Shown here: piece by piece, positions 1 to 7,912 of the stretch
Layout of the letters: the number at the start of each line of letters is the position of its first letter
How positions within the stretch are numbered: position 1 is the stretch's first letter
Assembly: GCF_014656135.1 (NCBI RefSeq)
Contig: NZ_BNBV01000034.1
Location: 1-55,785 of the forward strand
DNA: 55,785 nucleotides
Direction of reading: 5' to 3'
From: Streptomyces thermodiastaticus
GTDB lineage: Bacteria > Actinomycetota > Actinomycetes > Streptomycetales > Streptomycetaceae
Made by a program: the position numbers and the translations under genes
The notes under the pieces: model-generated
Told to the model about the DNA's origin: nothing
Database searches by the model: none
The model's input: only the letters and a program-made list of their open reading frames with translations

Positions 1-66
1 AGCTAAGCCTTACAGCGCCGATGGTACTGCAGGGGGGACCCTGTGGGAGAGTAGGACGCCGCCGGA
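1..66 (+). rRNA. 5S ribosomal RNA, 3' part only
   Basis: The first bases match the 3' half of a streptomycete 5S rRNA, including the conserved stretch GCGCCGATGGTACTGCAGGG and the closing GGACGCCGCC. The 5' half lies outside the window. A strong hairpin terminator follows directly, as expected at the end of an rRNA operon (16S-23S-5S order is inferred). The exact 3' end is uncertain by a few bases because the 5' pairing strand is not visible. Confidence 0.93.
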
Positions 67-77
67 CTATTTTTGGG

Positions 78-107
78 AAAGGCCCACACCCCACGGTGTG
101 GGCCTTT
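78..107 (+). terminator. rRNA operon terminator
   Basis: A perfect 13-bp stem (78-90 with 95-107) around a CCAC loop, its right arm ending in TTT, lies just after the 5S gene. It probably ends the rRNA operon, and may also stop transcription from the convergent DUF58 operon. Confidence 0.9.
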
Positions 108-208
108 CTGCATTCGTGGGCGAGACAACCGGGGAGGCCCGGAGATGACCGGGAACATGGAGCGGCAGGCCGCGAGTAGGACAGGGCACGTCTGGGTCGG
201 CGCCCGTT

Positions 209-1519
209 TCAGAGCCGGCCCGCTGCCTTCAACGCCAGATAGGCGTCCGCCAGAGCTCCGGCCAGAGTGTCCGGTACCGCGTCGACCACGATGACTCCCT
301 GGCGGCGCAGATGTTCCGCGACCCGGTGACGTTCGGTGAGGGCCTGAGCTGCTGCTGCGGCCTCGTACACCGCGTCCACGTTCCCCCGGGCCGCGGCCAT
401 GCGCGCGATCTGCGGATCCGCCACCGAGGCGACCAGGACCGTGTGCCGTTTGAGGAGCTGAGGCAGGATCGGCATGAGTCCCTCCTCGACAGGCGCCGCG
501 TCCAGGGTCGTCAGCAGCACGATCAGAGACTGCCGTGGTGCCGAACGCAGTGCCGTGGCCGCCAGCCCACGGGCGTCCGTTTCGACGAGTTCCGGCTCCA
601 GCATGGCCATGGCGCCCACAAGGGCGGGAAGCAGCTGCCCCGCGGCCCATCCTTTGACGTGGGCACGTACACGGCGGTCGTAGGCCAGCAGGTCGACACG
701 GTCGCCGGCGCGGGAGGCGAGGGCCGCGAGAAGCAGTGCTGCGTCCATGGCGGCGTCCAGACGCGGGGCATCGTCCGCCCGTCCCGCGGCGGTGCGTCCC
801 GTGTCGAGGACGATCAGGATGTGCCGGTCCCGTTCGGGCCGCCAGGTGCGGACCGCGACCGAGGACTGGCGGGCCGTGGCGCGCCAGTCGATGGAGCGGG
901 TGTCGTCGCCCGGCACGTACTCGCGGAGGCTGTCGAATTCCGTGCCCTGCCCGCGGACCAGCGCACTGGTGCGGCCGTCGAGTTCCCTCAACCGGGCGAG
1001 TCTGGCGGGCAGCTGCTTGCGGCTGGGGAACGCCGGCAGGACCCGCACCGTCCAGGGCACCCTGTGGCTTCCCTGGCGCGTGAACAGGCCGAGAGGACCG
1101 TAGGAGCGGATGGTGACGCGGTCGGCATCGCGGTCCCCGCGCCGGGTGGGTGTGAGGCGGGTGGTGACACGACGGCGTTCGCCGGGCGGCACCGTGACGC
1201 GGTGCCGGGAGGCCTGGGCCTCCGTTCCGGGCTGCCAGCTGCTGGGTGGCCAGGCGTCGCGCAGACGCGCGCGCAGCGGGCGGCGTGAGGGGTTGGTGAC
1301 CGTGAGGGTCACCTCGGCGCTGTCGCCCAGACGCACGGAGGTGTCGCCGGAGCGGGACAGACGCAGGCGGCGCACGGGTGCGGCGAGGGCGTAGTCGCAG
1401 GCGCAGGCGACGGCCAGAGGCGCGTTGACGGCGAGCAGGCCGGTCCAGCCGGCGTCCCAGATGCCGACGGGAACGGAGCCGAGGGCCGCGAGCAGCGCGG
1501 CGCGTCCGGTGAAGCCCAT
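209..1519 (-). CDS. DUF58 domain-containing protein
   Basis: This 436-residue protein belongs to the DUF58 family, usually encoded beside MoxR AAA+ ATPases and thought to act as its VWA-like partner. Two hydrophobic segments near the N-terminus (about residues 5-45) suggest membrane anchoring. The middle carries the DUF58 signature around EFDSLREYVPGDDTRSIDW, followed by a VWA-like stretch (HILIVLDTGRTA). The ATG is chosen because it overlaps the stop of moxR as ATGA, implying translational coupling. A longer reading frame exists upstream, but it lies within moxR and looks non-coding. It is the last gene of the operon. No substrate is known. Confidence 0.88.
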   Translation of the reverse strand: MGFTGRAALLAALGSVPVGIWDAGWTGLLAVNAPLAVACACDYALAAPVRRLRLSRSGDTSVRLGDSAEVTLTVTNPSRRPLRARLRDAWPPSSWQPGTEAQASRHRVTVPPGERRRVTTRLTPTRRGDRDADRVTIRSYGPLGLFTRQGSHRVPWTVRVLPAFPSRKQLPARLARLRELDGRTSALVRGQGTEFDSLREYVPGDDTRSIDWRATARQSSVAVRTWRPERDRHILIVLDTGRTAAGRADDAPRLDAAMDAALLLAALASRAGDRVDLLAYDRRVRAHVKGWAAGQLLPALVGAMAMLEPELVETDARGLAATALRSAPRQSLIVLLTTLDAAPVEEGLMPILPQLLKRHTVLVASVADPQIARMAAARGNVDAVYEAAAAAQALTERHRVAEHLRRQGVIVVDAVPDTLAGALADAYLALKAAGRL

Positions 1520-2511
1520 CAGCGCGGCACCGGGACCTGGCCGAGGACCGCGTTGATCACCGAGTCGGCGGTCACGCCTTCCATCTCGGCCTCCGGGCGC
1601 AGCTGCACGCGGTGGCGCAGCGTGGGCAGGGCCAGTGCCTTGACGTCGTCGGGGATGACGTAGTCGCGGCCGGTCAGCCACGCCCAGGCCCGGGAGGTGG
1701 CCAGCAGGGCGGTCGCGCCGCGCGGGGAGACGCCGAGGCTCAGTGAGGGCGACTCGCGGGTGGCGCGGCAGATGTCCACGACGTAGGCGGCGATCTCGGG
1801 AGAGACGGTGGTCCCGGCGATCGCCGCGCGTGCCGCCTGGAGGTCCGCCGCGCCGGCGACGGGGCGTACGCCGGCGGCGCGCAGGTCGCGAGGGTCGAAA
1901 CCGGCGGCATGACGGGTGAGGACGTCGATCTCGTCCTGGCGGGAGGGCAGCGGGACGGTCAGCTTGAGCAGGAAGCGGTCGAGCTGCGCCTCGGGGAGCG
2001 GATAGGTGCCCTCGTACTCGACCGGGTTCTGGGTGGCGACCACCAGGAACGGCTCCGGGAGCGGACGCGGGGTGCCGTCGACGGTGACCTGGCGTTCCTC
2101 CATGGCCTCCAGCAGCGACGACTGGGTCTTCGGCGGGGTGCGGTTGATCTCGTCCGCGAGCAGGAGATGGGTGAAGACCGGGCCGGGCTGGAAGGAGAAC
2201 TCGGCGGTGCGGGCGTCGTAGACCAGGGAGCCGGTGACGTCGCTGGGCATCAGGTCCGGGGTGAACTGCACACGTTTTGTGCCGAGGGCGAGGGCGGCGG
2301 CCAGGGCGCGGACGAGGAGGGTCTTGGCGACCCCCGGGACCCCTTCCAGCAGGACGTGGCCGCGGCAGAGCAGCGCGACGACCAGGCCGGTGACAGCGGG
2401 ATCCTGGCCGACCACGGCCTTGGCGATCTCGGCGCGCAGGGCCTCCAGCGCGGACCGCGCGGTGTCCGCGTCCCCGGGTCGCCCGGCGTTGTCAGTGGTC
2501 GGGTCCATCAT
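1519..2511 (-). CDS. MoxR family AAA+ ATPase
   Basis: This 330-residue MoxR-type ATPase probably acts as a chaperone-like remodeller for proteins bound by its DUF58 partner. Visible motifs are Walker A in LEGVPGVAKTLLVRA (about residue 50), Walker B in LLADEINRTPPKTQ, sensor 1 in VVATQNPVEYEGTYPLPEAQ, and a C-terminal lid with SPRGATALL. Two adjacent ATG codons occur at the start. The first is taken because it makes an ATGA overlap with the upstream DUF4350 gene. The downstream DUF58 gene overlaps in the same way, so the operon seems built for coupled translation. What the complex assembles or activates is not shown by the sequence. Confidence 0.93.
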   Translation of the reverse strand: MMDPTTDNAGRPGDADTARSALEALRAEIAKAVVGQDPAVTGLVVALLCRGHVLLEGVPGVAKTLLVRALAAALALGTKRVQFTPDLMPSDVTGSLVYDARTAEFSFQPGPVFTHLLLADEINRTPPKTQSSLLEAMEERQVTVDGTPRPLPEPFLVVATQNPVEYEGTYPLPEAQLDRFLLKLTVPLPSRQDEIDVLTRHAAGFDPRDLRAAGVRPVAGAADLQAARAAIAGTTVSPEIAAYVVDICRATRESPSLSLGVSPRGATALLATSRAWAWLTGRDYVIPDDVKALALPTLRHRVQLRPEAEMEGVTADSVINAVLGQVPVPR

Positions 2512-3713
2512 GGACGGCGTACCTCTCTTTCGAGGGCGTCGAGTCGGTCGGCGAGGGAGACGAGGGCCGCGTCGTCGCCGGGCGGCGGGCCGAAGAGAAG
2601 GTCGTTCAGGGCCGCTCGTTCCTCGGTGGGAAGCCGGGCGGACAGGGCGGGGAGCAGGGTTTCGGGCGTGTGCGCCTGGGCGGCGGGCACGCCCACGAGG
2701 GGGGCGAGACGGATGCGGGTGGCGGAGCGGAGAGCGGCGGCCGCGCGGTCGCGGGCGCCGGTCGTGCGGTAGAGGCGGGCGCGGCCTTCGGTGGTCTCGG
2801 AGGCGCGGATCGCGACGGGGAGTCGTTCGGGCACGAGGGGGCCGAGCCGGCGTGCCCGCCACAGGGCGGCGACGGCGGCGGCGAGGAACAGCTGCAGGGC
2901 GGCCCGGAGCCAGCCGGAGGGCAGCAGGTCGAAGAAACTGCGCTGCCCGGTGCGGGGGGCGGAGTCGTCGGCGAGCGAGGGGAGGTACCAGACCAGATGG
3001 GGGCGGGAGCCGAGGAGTTGCAGGGCGAGCGAGGCGTTGCCGTGTTCGCCGATGCGGTTGTTGAGGAGGATGCTGGGGGCGCCGAGGACGACGGTGTCAC
3101 CGCCGCGCGGCCGGGCGAGGCGCAGCAGGGTGGGCAGGCCGTCGCTGGGGTAGCAGGAGTCGGCGGCCGGGGCGGTGGTGGAGTAGCGGATGCCGCCGGT
3201 GTCGGCGTCGCCCGCATGCCGGGCGGCGGGGAACGCGCACGCCGGGTCGAGGGTGGTGCGGGTGCTGCGGGCCCGGGCGGCGGTGACGCCCGGGGCGAGG
3301 CCGTCGACGGAGGCGGTGCCCGGGGCGACGAGGACGGTGCGTCCGCCGGCGGAGTCGGTCGCGGCGCGCAGCAGGTTCCGCTGGTCGCGGGTGAGCAGGT
3401 CGGGGTTGGCGACCAGCAGGGTGGTGCCGGGGCCGGCCGCGGTGCGGGCCTGGTCGAGGGTGGTGACCACGCGCGTGGTCACGCCGTGCGCGCCGAGCAG
3501 GGCGGCGACGGCGCGGCTGCCGTAGGGGTCGGCGGAGCGGGGGTCGAGCATGCCGTGCCGGCCGTCGGAGCGCAGGGCGGCGATGACACCCGCGGCGGCG
3601 AGGAGGACGACGAGCGCGAGCACGATGCCGCGCGTGCGGGTCCACACCTGACGGGCGGTGGGCGACACCGAGGTGGGCGGGGGCGTGTCCGTGGTGGTGG
3701 CTGCGGCCGTCAT
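2508..3713 (-). CDS. DUF4350 domain-containing membrane protein
   Basis: This 401-residue protein has one N-terminal transmembrane helix (about residues 30-48, GIVLALVVLLAAAGVIAAL). A soluble region of the DUF4350 type follows (start of domain: SRAVAALLGAHGVTTRVVTT), then a second membrane segment near residue 265-285 (LQLFLAAAVAALW). Related domains pair with MoxR/DUF58 operons and resemble a GATase-like fold of unknown activity. The start overlaps the DUF4129 stop by four bases (ATGA), and its own stop overlaps the moxR start, so translation is probably coupled. Function is unknown. A membrane scaffold in the MoxR complex is an inference. Confidence 0.82.
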   Translation of the reverse strand: MTAAATTTDTPPPTSVSPTARQVWTRTRGIVLALVVLLAAAGVIAALRSDGRHGMLDPRSADPYGSRAVAALLGAHGVTTRVVTTLDQARTAAGPGTTLLVANPDLLTRDQRNLLRAATDSAGGRTVLVAPGTASVDGLAPGVTAARARSTRTTLDPACAFPAARHAGDADTGGIRYSTTAPAADSCYPSDGLPTLLRLARPRGGDTVVLGAPSILLNNRIGEHGNASLALQLLGSRPHLVWYLPSLADDSAPRTGQRSFFDLLPSGWLRAALQLFLAAAVAALWRARRLGPLVPERLPVAIRASETTEGRARLYRTTGARDRAAAALRSATRIRLAPLVGVPAAQAHTPETLLPALSARLPTEERAALNDLLFGPPPGDDAALVSLADRLDALEREVRRP

Positions 3714-4456
3714 CCGGTGGCTCCGCGGTGGGTGACGTGGCCGGTGCCGGCCGGTTCGGGCCTGGTGCGCCGCAGGTCCCGGTCCAGGCCGGCGATGCGG
3801 TGGTACATCTGCTCGGTGGCGGTGCGTCCGCCGTACGTGACGTCGTCGAAGTCCCGGGCGGCGGCGCGCAGCCGGTCCGTGTGTGCGGGCAGGGCGCGGC
3901 CCGCCTCCCCGGCGGCCTCGTCGGCGGTGCGGCCGGGGCGGACGTCCAGCAGGGCGCGTTCCTCCAGGGAGCGGACGAGGGCCCGCATGCCTTCCTGGAC
4001 GGCCTGGTTCCAGTGGCCCTGGGCCGCGTGGGCCTCTGCTGCCGCGCGGTGTTCGGCGGCGCTGCGGGGGCGGTCGCCGAAGAGGGCCGGAGCGGAGGCG
4101 GGCGAGCGGCGGGGGGTGCCCAGGCGCCACCACAGGGCGCCCGCCGCGGCCAGGACGGCGACGATGACGACGACGAGGCCGGTGGCTCCGCCCGGGGTCG
4201 CGGCCGAGGCGGAGTCGAACAGGCTGCCGATCCAGTCCCAGAGGCGGTCGAGGGCGCGTTGCAGCAGCCCGGGGTCGTGCTCGTGGTACATCCGCTTGGA
4301 CAGCTCGCGCCGGGCGGCCTCCCGTGCGGGGGCGCGCGGGACGGTGACCGGCGGTTCGTCCGTGCCGTCCTGTCGTGCGGACAGAACGGCACCCAGCAGT
4401 CCGTGCGCGGCCGGCGGCGCCGGCAGCACGGCGAGCACTCCCCCCGTCAGGCTCAC
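3710..4456 (-). CDS. DUF4129 domain-containing membrane protein
   Basis: This 248-residue protein has a hydrophobic N-terminus, a clear central transmembrane helix (TGLVVVIVAVLAAAGALWW, about residues 93-111) and a cytoplasmic DUF4129 region. That region contains helical segments such as GHWNQAVQEGMRALVRSLEE and ends with DFDDVTYGGRTATEQMYHRI. The DUF4129 domain is usual in actinobacterial MoxR/DUF58 operons and is found at the C-terminus of TgpA-type transglutaminases, but no transglutaminase core is present here. The GTG start lies only 4 bp after the upstream gene. Molecular function is unknown. Confidence 0.83.
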   Translation of the reverse strand: MSLTGGVLAVLPAPPAAHGLLGAVLSARQDGTDEPPVTVPRAPAREAARRELSKRMYHEHDPGLLQRALDRLWDWIGSLFDSASAATPGGATGLVVVIVAVLAAAGALWWRLGTPRRSPASAPALFGDRPRSAAEHRAAAEAHAAQGHWNQAVQEGMRALVRSLEERALLDVRPGRTADEAAGEAGRALPAHTDRLRAAARDFDDVTYGGRTATEQMYHRIAGLDRDLRRTRPEPAGTGHVTHRGATG

Positions 4457-4460
4457 CGCA

Positions 4461-5795
4461 TCAGCTCCCCGTGCCGGACGTGCCGGAACCGTAGTCCTCT
4501 ATTCCGGCGGCGCGGGCCAGTTCGAGGTCGAGGGCCTCGCGGCGGATGCGCTGGTCGATGTAGAGCAGCACAGTGACCCCGGCGGTGATCGGCAGCATGA
4601 TCGTGGAGCCGATCACCGACCCGATGCCGTTGATGACGAGGTACGTCCACCCCAGGCCGCCGGTGCCGTCGAGCAGCCCGGTGACGCCGTCGCCGGCGAA
4701 GGCCGCGGCGAAGAGGCTGAAGGGGACGCCGACGACGGCGGAGACGATGTATGCGATGACCGAGGCCAGCAGCTGGATGCCGAAGATGCGCCACCAGGAG
4801 CCGCGGACCAGCTTCACCGAGCGGCCCAGCGCCTTCTTGATGCCCTGCTTCTCCAGCATGAGCGCGGGGGAGGCCAGGGACAGACGGATCGCCACCCACA
4901 CGGCGACGATCGCCGCGGCGAGGCCGCCCAGCGCGGCGAGCGCGGTGCCGGCCTCGGTCTGTCCGGCGACGGCGATCAGAACACCGGGCAGCACGCCCAC
5001 GGCGACGATGCCGAGACCGATGGACATCACCACGATGATCAAGCCGAACAGCCGGAGCACCTGAGGACGGGACTCCCGCCAGGCCTCGCCGACGGTCACC
5101 GGCCGGCCGAGCACCGCCCGGCTGGTGACCGTGGTGAGCAGGGCCGTGGCCAGCACGGTGCCGATCATGGACACCAGGGCGACGACACCGGAGCCGAGCA
5201 GGGCGTTCCGCAGGGCGCGCAGGATCTCGTCCGCGGCGGCGTCCGGGTCGCCGAGGACGTCGCCGCCGGTGAGGTCGTCGAGGGCCAGGCCCTGCACCAG
5301 GACGACGACGATCTCGGTGACGACGGCGACGACCAGGGAGATGCCGAGCACGGTGCGCCAGTGGGTGCGCAGCATCGTCACCGCGCCGTCGAGGATCTCG
5401 CCGACGCCGAGCGGGCGCAGCGGGATGATGCCCGGCTTGGCCGCGGGCGGCGGCCCGCCCCAGCCGGCTCCCCAGGCCGTGCCCCAGCCGCCGGGGCCGC
5501 CCGGACCGCCGTATCCGCCGCCCGGCGGCTGCATTCCCCAGCCGCCGGGGCCGGGAGGCGGTGGCGGCACCTGGCCGGGGGGCGGGGTCCCGCCGGGCGC
5601 GGTCCACTGACCGGGCGGCGGCTGCCGCGCGGACCACTTCGCGCCCGGGCCCTGCGCCGGTGTCTCCGGCTCGTTCGCGGGCTGTGCGGGGCGTGCGGCG
5701 TCCTGCTCCGGGCGGCCGGTGTCGCCGGCCTGGCCGGACGGCTGCTCTTCGGGCCGGGGGGATCCCGGCGAGGCCCAGCCCGGAGTGTCGTTCAT
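4461..5795 (-). CDS. Multi-pass membrane protein with Pro/Gly-rich N-terminus (GDPD-membrane-domain-like)
   Basis: This 444-residue protein begins with about 120 residues rich in Pro, Gly and Gln (for example GGYGGPGGPGGWGTAWGAGW). About six to eight hydrophobic helices follow. The start of the membrane part, IIPLRPLGVGEILDGAVTML, is typical of actinobacterial proteins annotated as glycerophosphodiester phosphodiesterase membrane domain or DUF7847-like. No phosphodiesterase catalytic domain is present. The ATG has a good ribosome binding site (AAGGAG about 6 bp upstream), so it is probably the first gene of the operon ending in DUF58. Its role is unknown. It could organise the MoxR-DUF58 partners at the membrane. 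Confidence 0.8.
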   Translation of the reverse strand: MNDTPGWASPGSPRPEEQPSGQAGDTGRPEQDAARPAQPANEPETPAQGPGAKWSARQPPPGQWTAPGGTPPPGQVPPPPPGPGGWGMQPPGGGYGGPGGPGGWGTAWGAGWGGPPPAAKPGIIPLRPLGVGEILDGAVTMLRTHWRTVLGISLVVAVVTEIVVVLVQGLALDDLTGGDVLGDPDAAADEILRALRNALLGSGVVALVSMIGTVLATALLTTVTSRAVLGRPVTVGEAWRESRPQVLRLFGLIIVVMSIGLGIVAVGVLPGVLIAVAGQTEAGTALAALGGLAAAIVAVWVAIRLSLASPALMLEKQGIKKALGRSVKLVRGSWWRIFGIQLLASVIAYIVSAVVGVPFSLFAAAFAGDGVTGLLDGTGGLGWTYLVINGIGSVIGSTIMLPITAGVTVLLYIDQRIRREALDLELARAAGIEDYGSGTSGTGS

Positions 5796-5938
5796 CGTCG
5801 CTCCTTCACGGTGCCCGTCCGCGGTCGCGGCGGCAGGTCGGCTGCCATCGTGCCATGGGGCGGTCTTCGGCGGACCGGCCGCGGTGGGGGCGGTGCCACA
5901 TCTTCAATTGTCCGCGCGGCAGGGGGAAGACTGGCGGC

Positions 5939-7090
5939 ATGGCTGATCAGTTCGCGCAGACCCGTCGAGACGACCGGCCGGCGGGCACGCCGGTCATCCG
6001 CTGGCAGGAGCCGCCCGAGGGCCCCGTCGTGGTCCTGCTCGACCAGACCCGGCTGCCCGCCGAGGAGGTCGAGCTGGTGTGCACCGACGCACCGGCCCTG
6101 GTCGAGGCGATCCAGTCGCTGGCCGTGCGGGGCGCACCGCTGCTCGGCATCGCCGGGGCGTACGGTGTCGCGCTCGCCGCCGCCCGCGGCTTCGACGTGG
6201 AGGACGCCGCGCGGGCGCTGGAGAACGCCCGGCCGACCGCGGTGAACCTCTCGGTCGGGGTGCGCCGGGCGCTCGCCGCCTACCAGGCCGCGCTCGCCAG
6301 AACCGGCGATCCCCGGCAGGCGGCGCCGGCGGCGCTGGCCGCGGCGCGGCAGCTGCACCAGGAGGACGCCCGGGCCAGTGCCCGGATGGCCGAGCACGGG
6401 CTGGCACTGCTGGACGAGCTGCTCCCCGGCGGCTCGCACCGGATCCTCACCCACTGCAACACCGGGTCCCTGGTGTCGGGCGGAGCGGGCACCGCGTTCG
6501 CCGTGGCCCTCGCCGCGCACCGCGCGGGCCGGCTGCGCCGGCTGTGGGTGGACGAGACACGGCCGCTGCTGCAGGGCGCCCGGCTGACCGCGTACGAGGC
6601 GGCCCGCAACGGCCTGGCGTACACCCTGCTCACCGACAACGCCGCCGGGTCGCTGTTCGTGGCGGGCGAGGTGGACGCGGTGCTGGTGGGCGCGGACCGG
6701 ATCGCGGCCGACGGTTCGGTGGCGAACAAGGTGGGCAGTTATCCGCTGGCGGTGCTGGCGCGCTACCACCACGTGCCGTTCGTCGTAGTGGCCCCGGTGA
6801 CGACGGCGGACCCGGACACACCGGACGGGGCGTCCATCGAGATCGAGCAGCGTCCCGGCCACGAGGTCACCGAGCTCATGGCTCCGCAGGCCCCGGTGAC
6901 GGTGGCGGGCGGGGGCCTGCCGGTGGCGCCGCTCGGCACGCAGGCCTACAACCCGGCCTTCGACGTGACCCCGCCGGAACTGGTCACCGCGATCGTCACC
7001 GAGGAGGGTGTGGTCTCCCCGGTGACCGCGGCGGGGCTCGCCGAACTGTGCGCGCGTTCGCGGGCGTCGACGGGCGGTCAGCGGCCGTGA
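5939..7090 (+). CDS. mtnA: S-methyl-5-thioribose-1-phosphate isomerase MtnA
   Basis: MtnA converts 5-methylthioribose-1-phosphate to 5-methylthioribulose-1-phosphate in the methionine salvage pathway. The 383-residue protein shows the family motifs SLAVRGAPLLGIAGAYGVAL (about 60-80), the catalytic cysteine in THCNTGSLVSGG (about residue 175), LWVDETRPLLQGARLTAYE, and the catalytic aspartate in GADRIAADGSVANKVGSYPL (about residue 250). Length is normal for the family. The ATG is chosen because family similarity begins soon after it and an AGGGGGAAG stretch precedes it; upstream in-frame codons look non-coding. No other salvage gene is adjacent. It is divergent from the MoxR operon and precedes mtrA. 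Confidence 0.93.
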   Translation: MADQFAQTRRDDRPAGTPVIRWQEPPEGPVVVLLDQTRLPAEEVELVCTDAPALVEAIQSLAVRGAPLLGIAGAYGVALAAARGFDVEDAARALENARPTAVNLSVGVRRALAAYQAALARTGDPRQAAPAALAAARQLHQEDARASARMAEHGLALLDELLPGGSHRILTHCNTGSLVSGGAGTAFAVALAAHRAGRLRRLWVDETRPLLQGARLTAYEAARNGLAYTLLTDNAAGSLFVAGEVDAVLVGADRIAADGSVANKVGSYPLAVLARYHHVPFVVVAPVTTADPDTPDGASIEIEQRPGHEVTELMAPQAPVTVAGGGLPVAPLGTQAYNPAFDVTPPELVTAIVTEEGVVSPVTAAGLAELCARSRASTGGQRP

Positions 7091-7166
7091 CCGCTGCGTG
7101 ATGCCCGGGCGGCGGCCGCCGCCGGTTCTCGGGCCGAGGCAGACAGTGGCGACCCCTGCGGCTATC

Positions 7167-7182
7167 GTCACAGGCCAGTGAC
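7167..7182. promoter_or_regulatory. GTCAC-N6-GTGAC dyad before mtrA
   Basis: A perfect inverted repeat (GTCAC, six bases, GTGAC) lies about 40 bp before the mtrA start and next to a possible -10 element (TATCGT at 7163-7168). The half-sites resemble the GTnAC units I recall for MtrA binding, but MtrA sites are usually direct repeats, so autoregulation is only a possibility. Confidence 0.35.
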
Positions 7183-7221
7183 CTGCCTCACCAGCGCCCC
7201 TGAGACCGTTACGAGAATGGG

Positions 7222-7911
7222 ATGATGTCGTTTATGAAGGGACGAGTCCTTGTCGTCGACGACGACACCGCACTGGCCGAGATGCTCGGGATCGTACTGC
7301 GTGGTGAGGGTTTCGAGCCGTCTTTCGTGGCCGACGGCGACAAGGCGCTGGCCGCTTTCCGCGAGACCAAGCCCGACCTGGTGCTGCTGGACCTGATGCT
7401 GCCCGGCCGGGACGGCATAGAGGTGTGCCGGCTGATCCGCGCGGAGTCCGGGGTGCCGATCGTGATGCTGACGGCCAAGAGCGACACCGTGGACGTCGTC
7501 GTGGGCCTGGAGTCCGGTGCCGACGACTACATCGTCAAGCCGTTCAAGCCCAAGGAGCTGGTGGCCCGGATCCGGGCGCGGCTGCGCAGGTCGGAGGAGC
7601 CGGCGCCGGAGCAGCTCACCATCGGCGACCTCGTCATCGATGTGGCCGGGCACTCCGTGAAGCGGGACGGCAAGTCCATCGCGCTGACCCCGCTGGAGTT
7701 CGACCTGCTGGTGGCGCTGGCCCGCAAGCCGTGGCAGGTGTTCACGCGTGAGGTGCTGCTGGAGCAGGTGTGGGGCTACCGGCACGCGGCCGACACGCGT
7801 CTGGTGAACGTGCACGTCCAGCGGCTGCGTTCGAAGGTGGAGAAGGACCCGGAGAAGCCCGAGATCGTGGTGACCGTCCGTGGTGTCGGCTACAAGGCCG
7901 GGCCGAGCTGA
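7222..7911 (+). CDS. mtrA: Response regulator MtrA
   Basis: MtrA is the OmpR/PhoB-type response regulator paired with MtrB. In actinobacteria it controls cell wall, division and development genes. The 229-residue protein has a receiver domain (acidic pair in VLVVDDDTALAEM, phospho-acceptor Asp57 in LVLLDLMLPG, conserved Lys in YIVKPFKPKEL). A C-terminal winged helix follows (LTPLEFDLLVALARKP to VNVHVQRLRSKVE). Several ATG codons lie close together. The first is given here, but 7234 (MKGRVLVV) is equally plausible and would give 225 residues. The stop is followed after 1 bp by the mtrB GTG, showing tight operon coupling. Confidence 0.96.
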   Translation: MMSFMKGRVLVVDDDTALAEMLGIVLRGEGFEPSFVADGDKALAAFRETKPDLVLLDLMLPGRDGIEVCRLIRAESGVPIVMLTAKSDTVDVVVGLESGADDYIVKPFKPKELVARIRARLRRSEEPAPEQLTIGDLVIDVAGHSVKRDGKSIALTPLEFDLLVALARKPWQVFTREVLLEQVWGYRHAADTRLVNVHVQRLRSKVEKDPEKPEIVVTVRGVGYKAGPS

Positions 7912-7912
7912 C

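Noticed and set aside
2670..6245. 1191-codon plus-strand open frame across the MoxR operon
   Set aside because: Shadow of four overlapping minus-strand genes that have clear domains and coupled starts.
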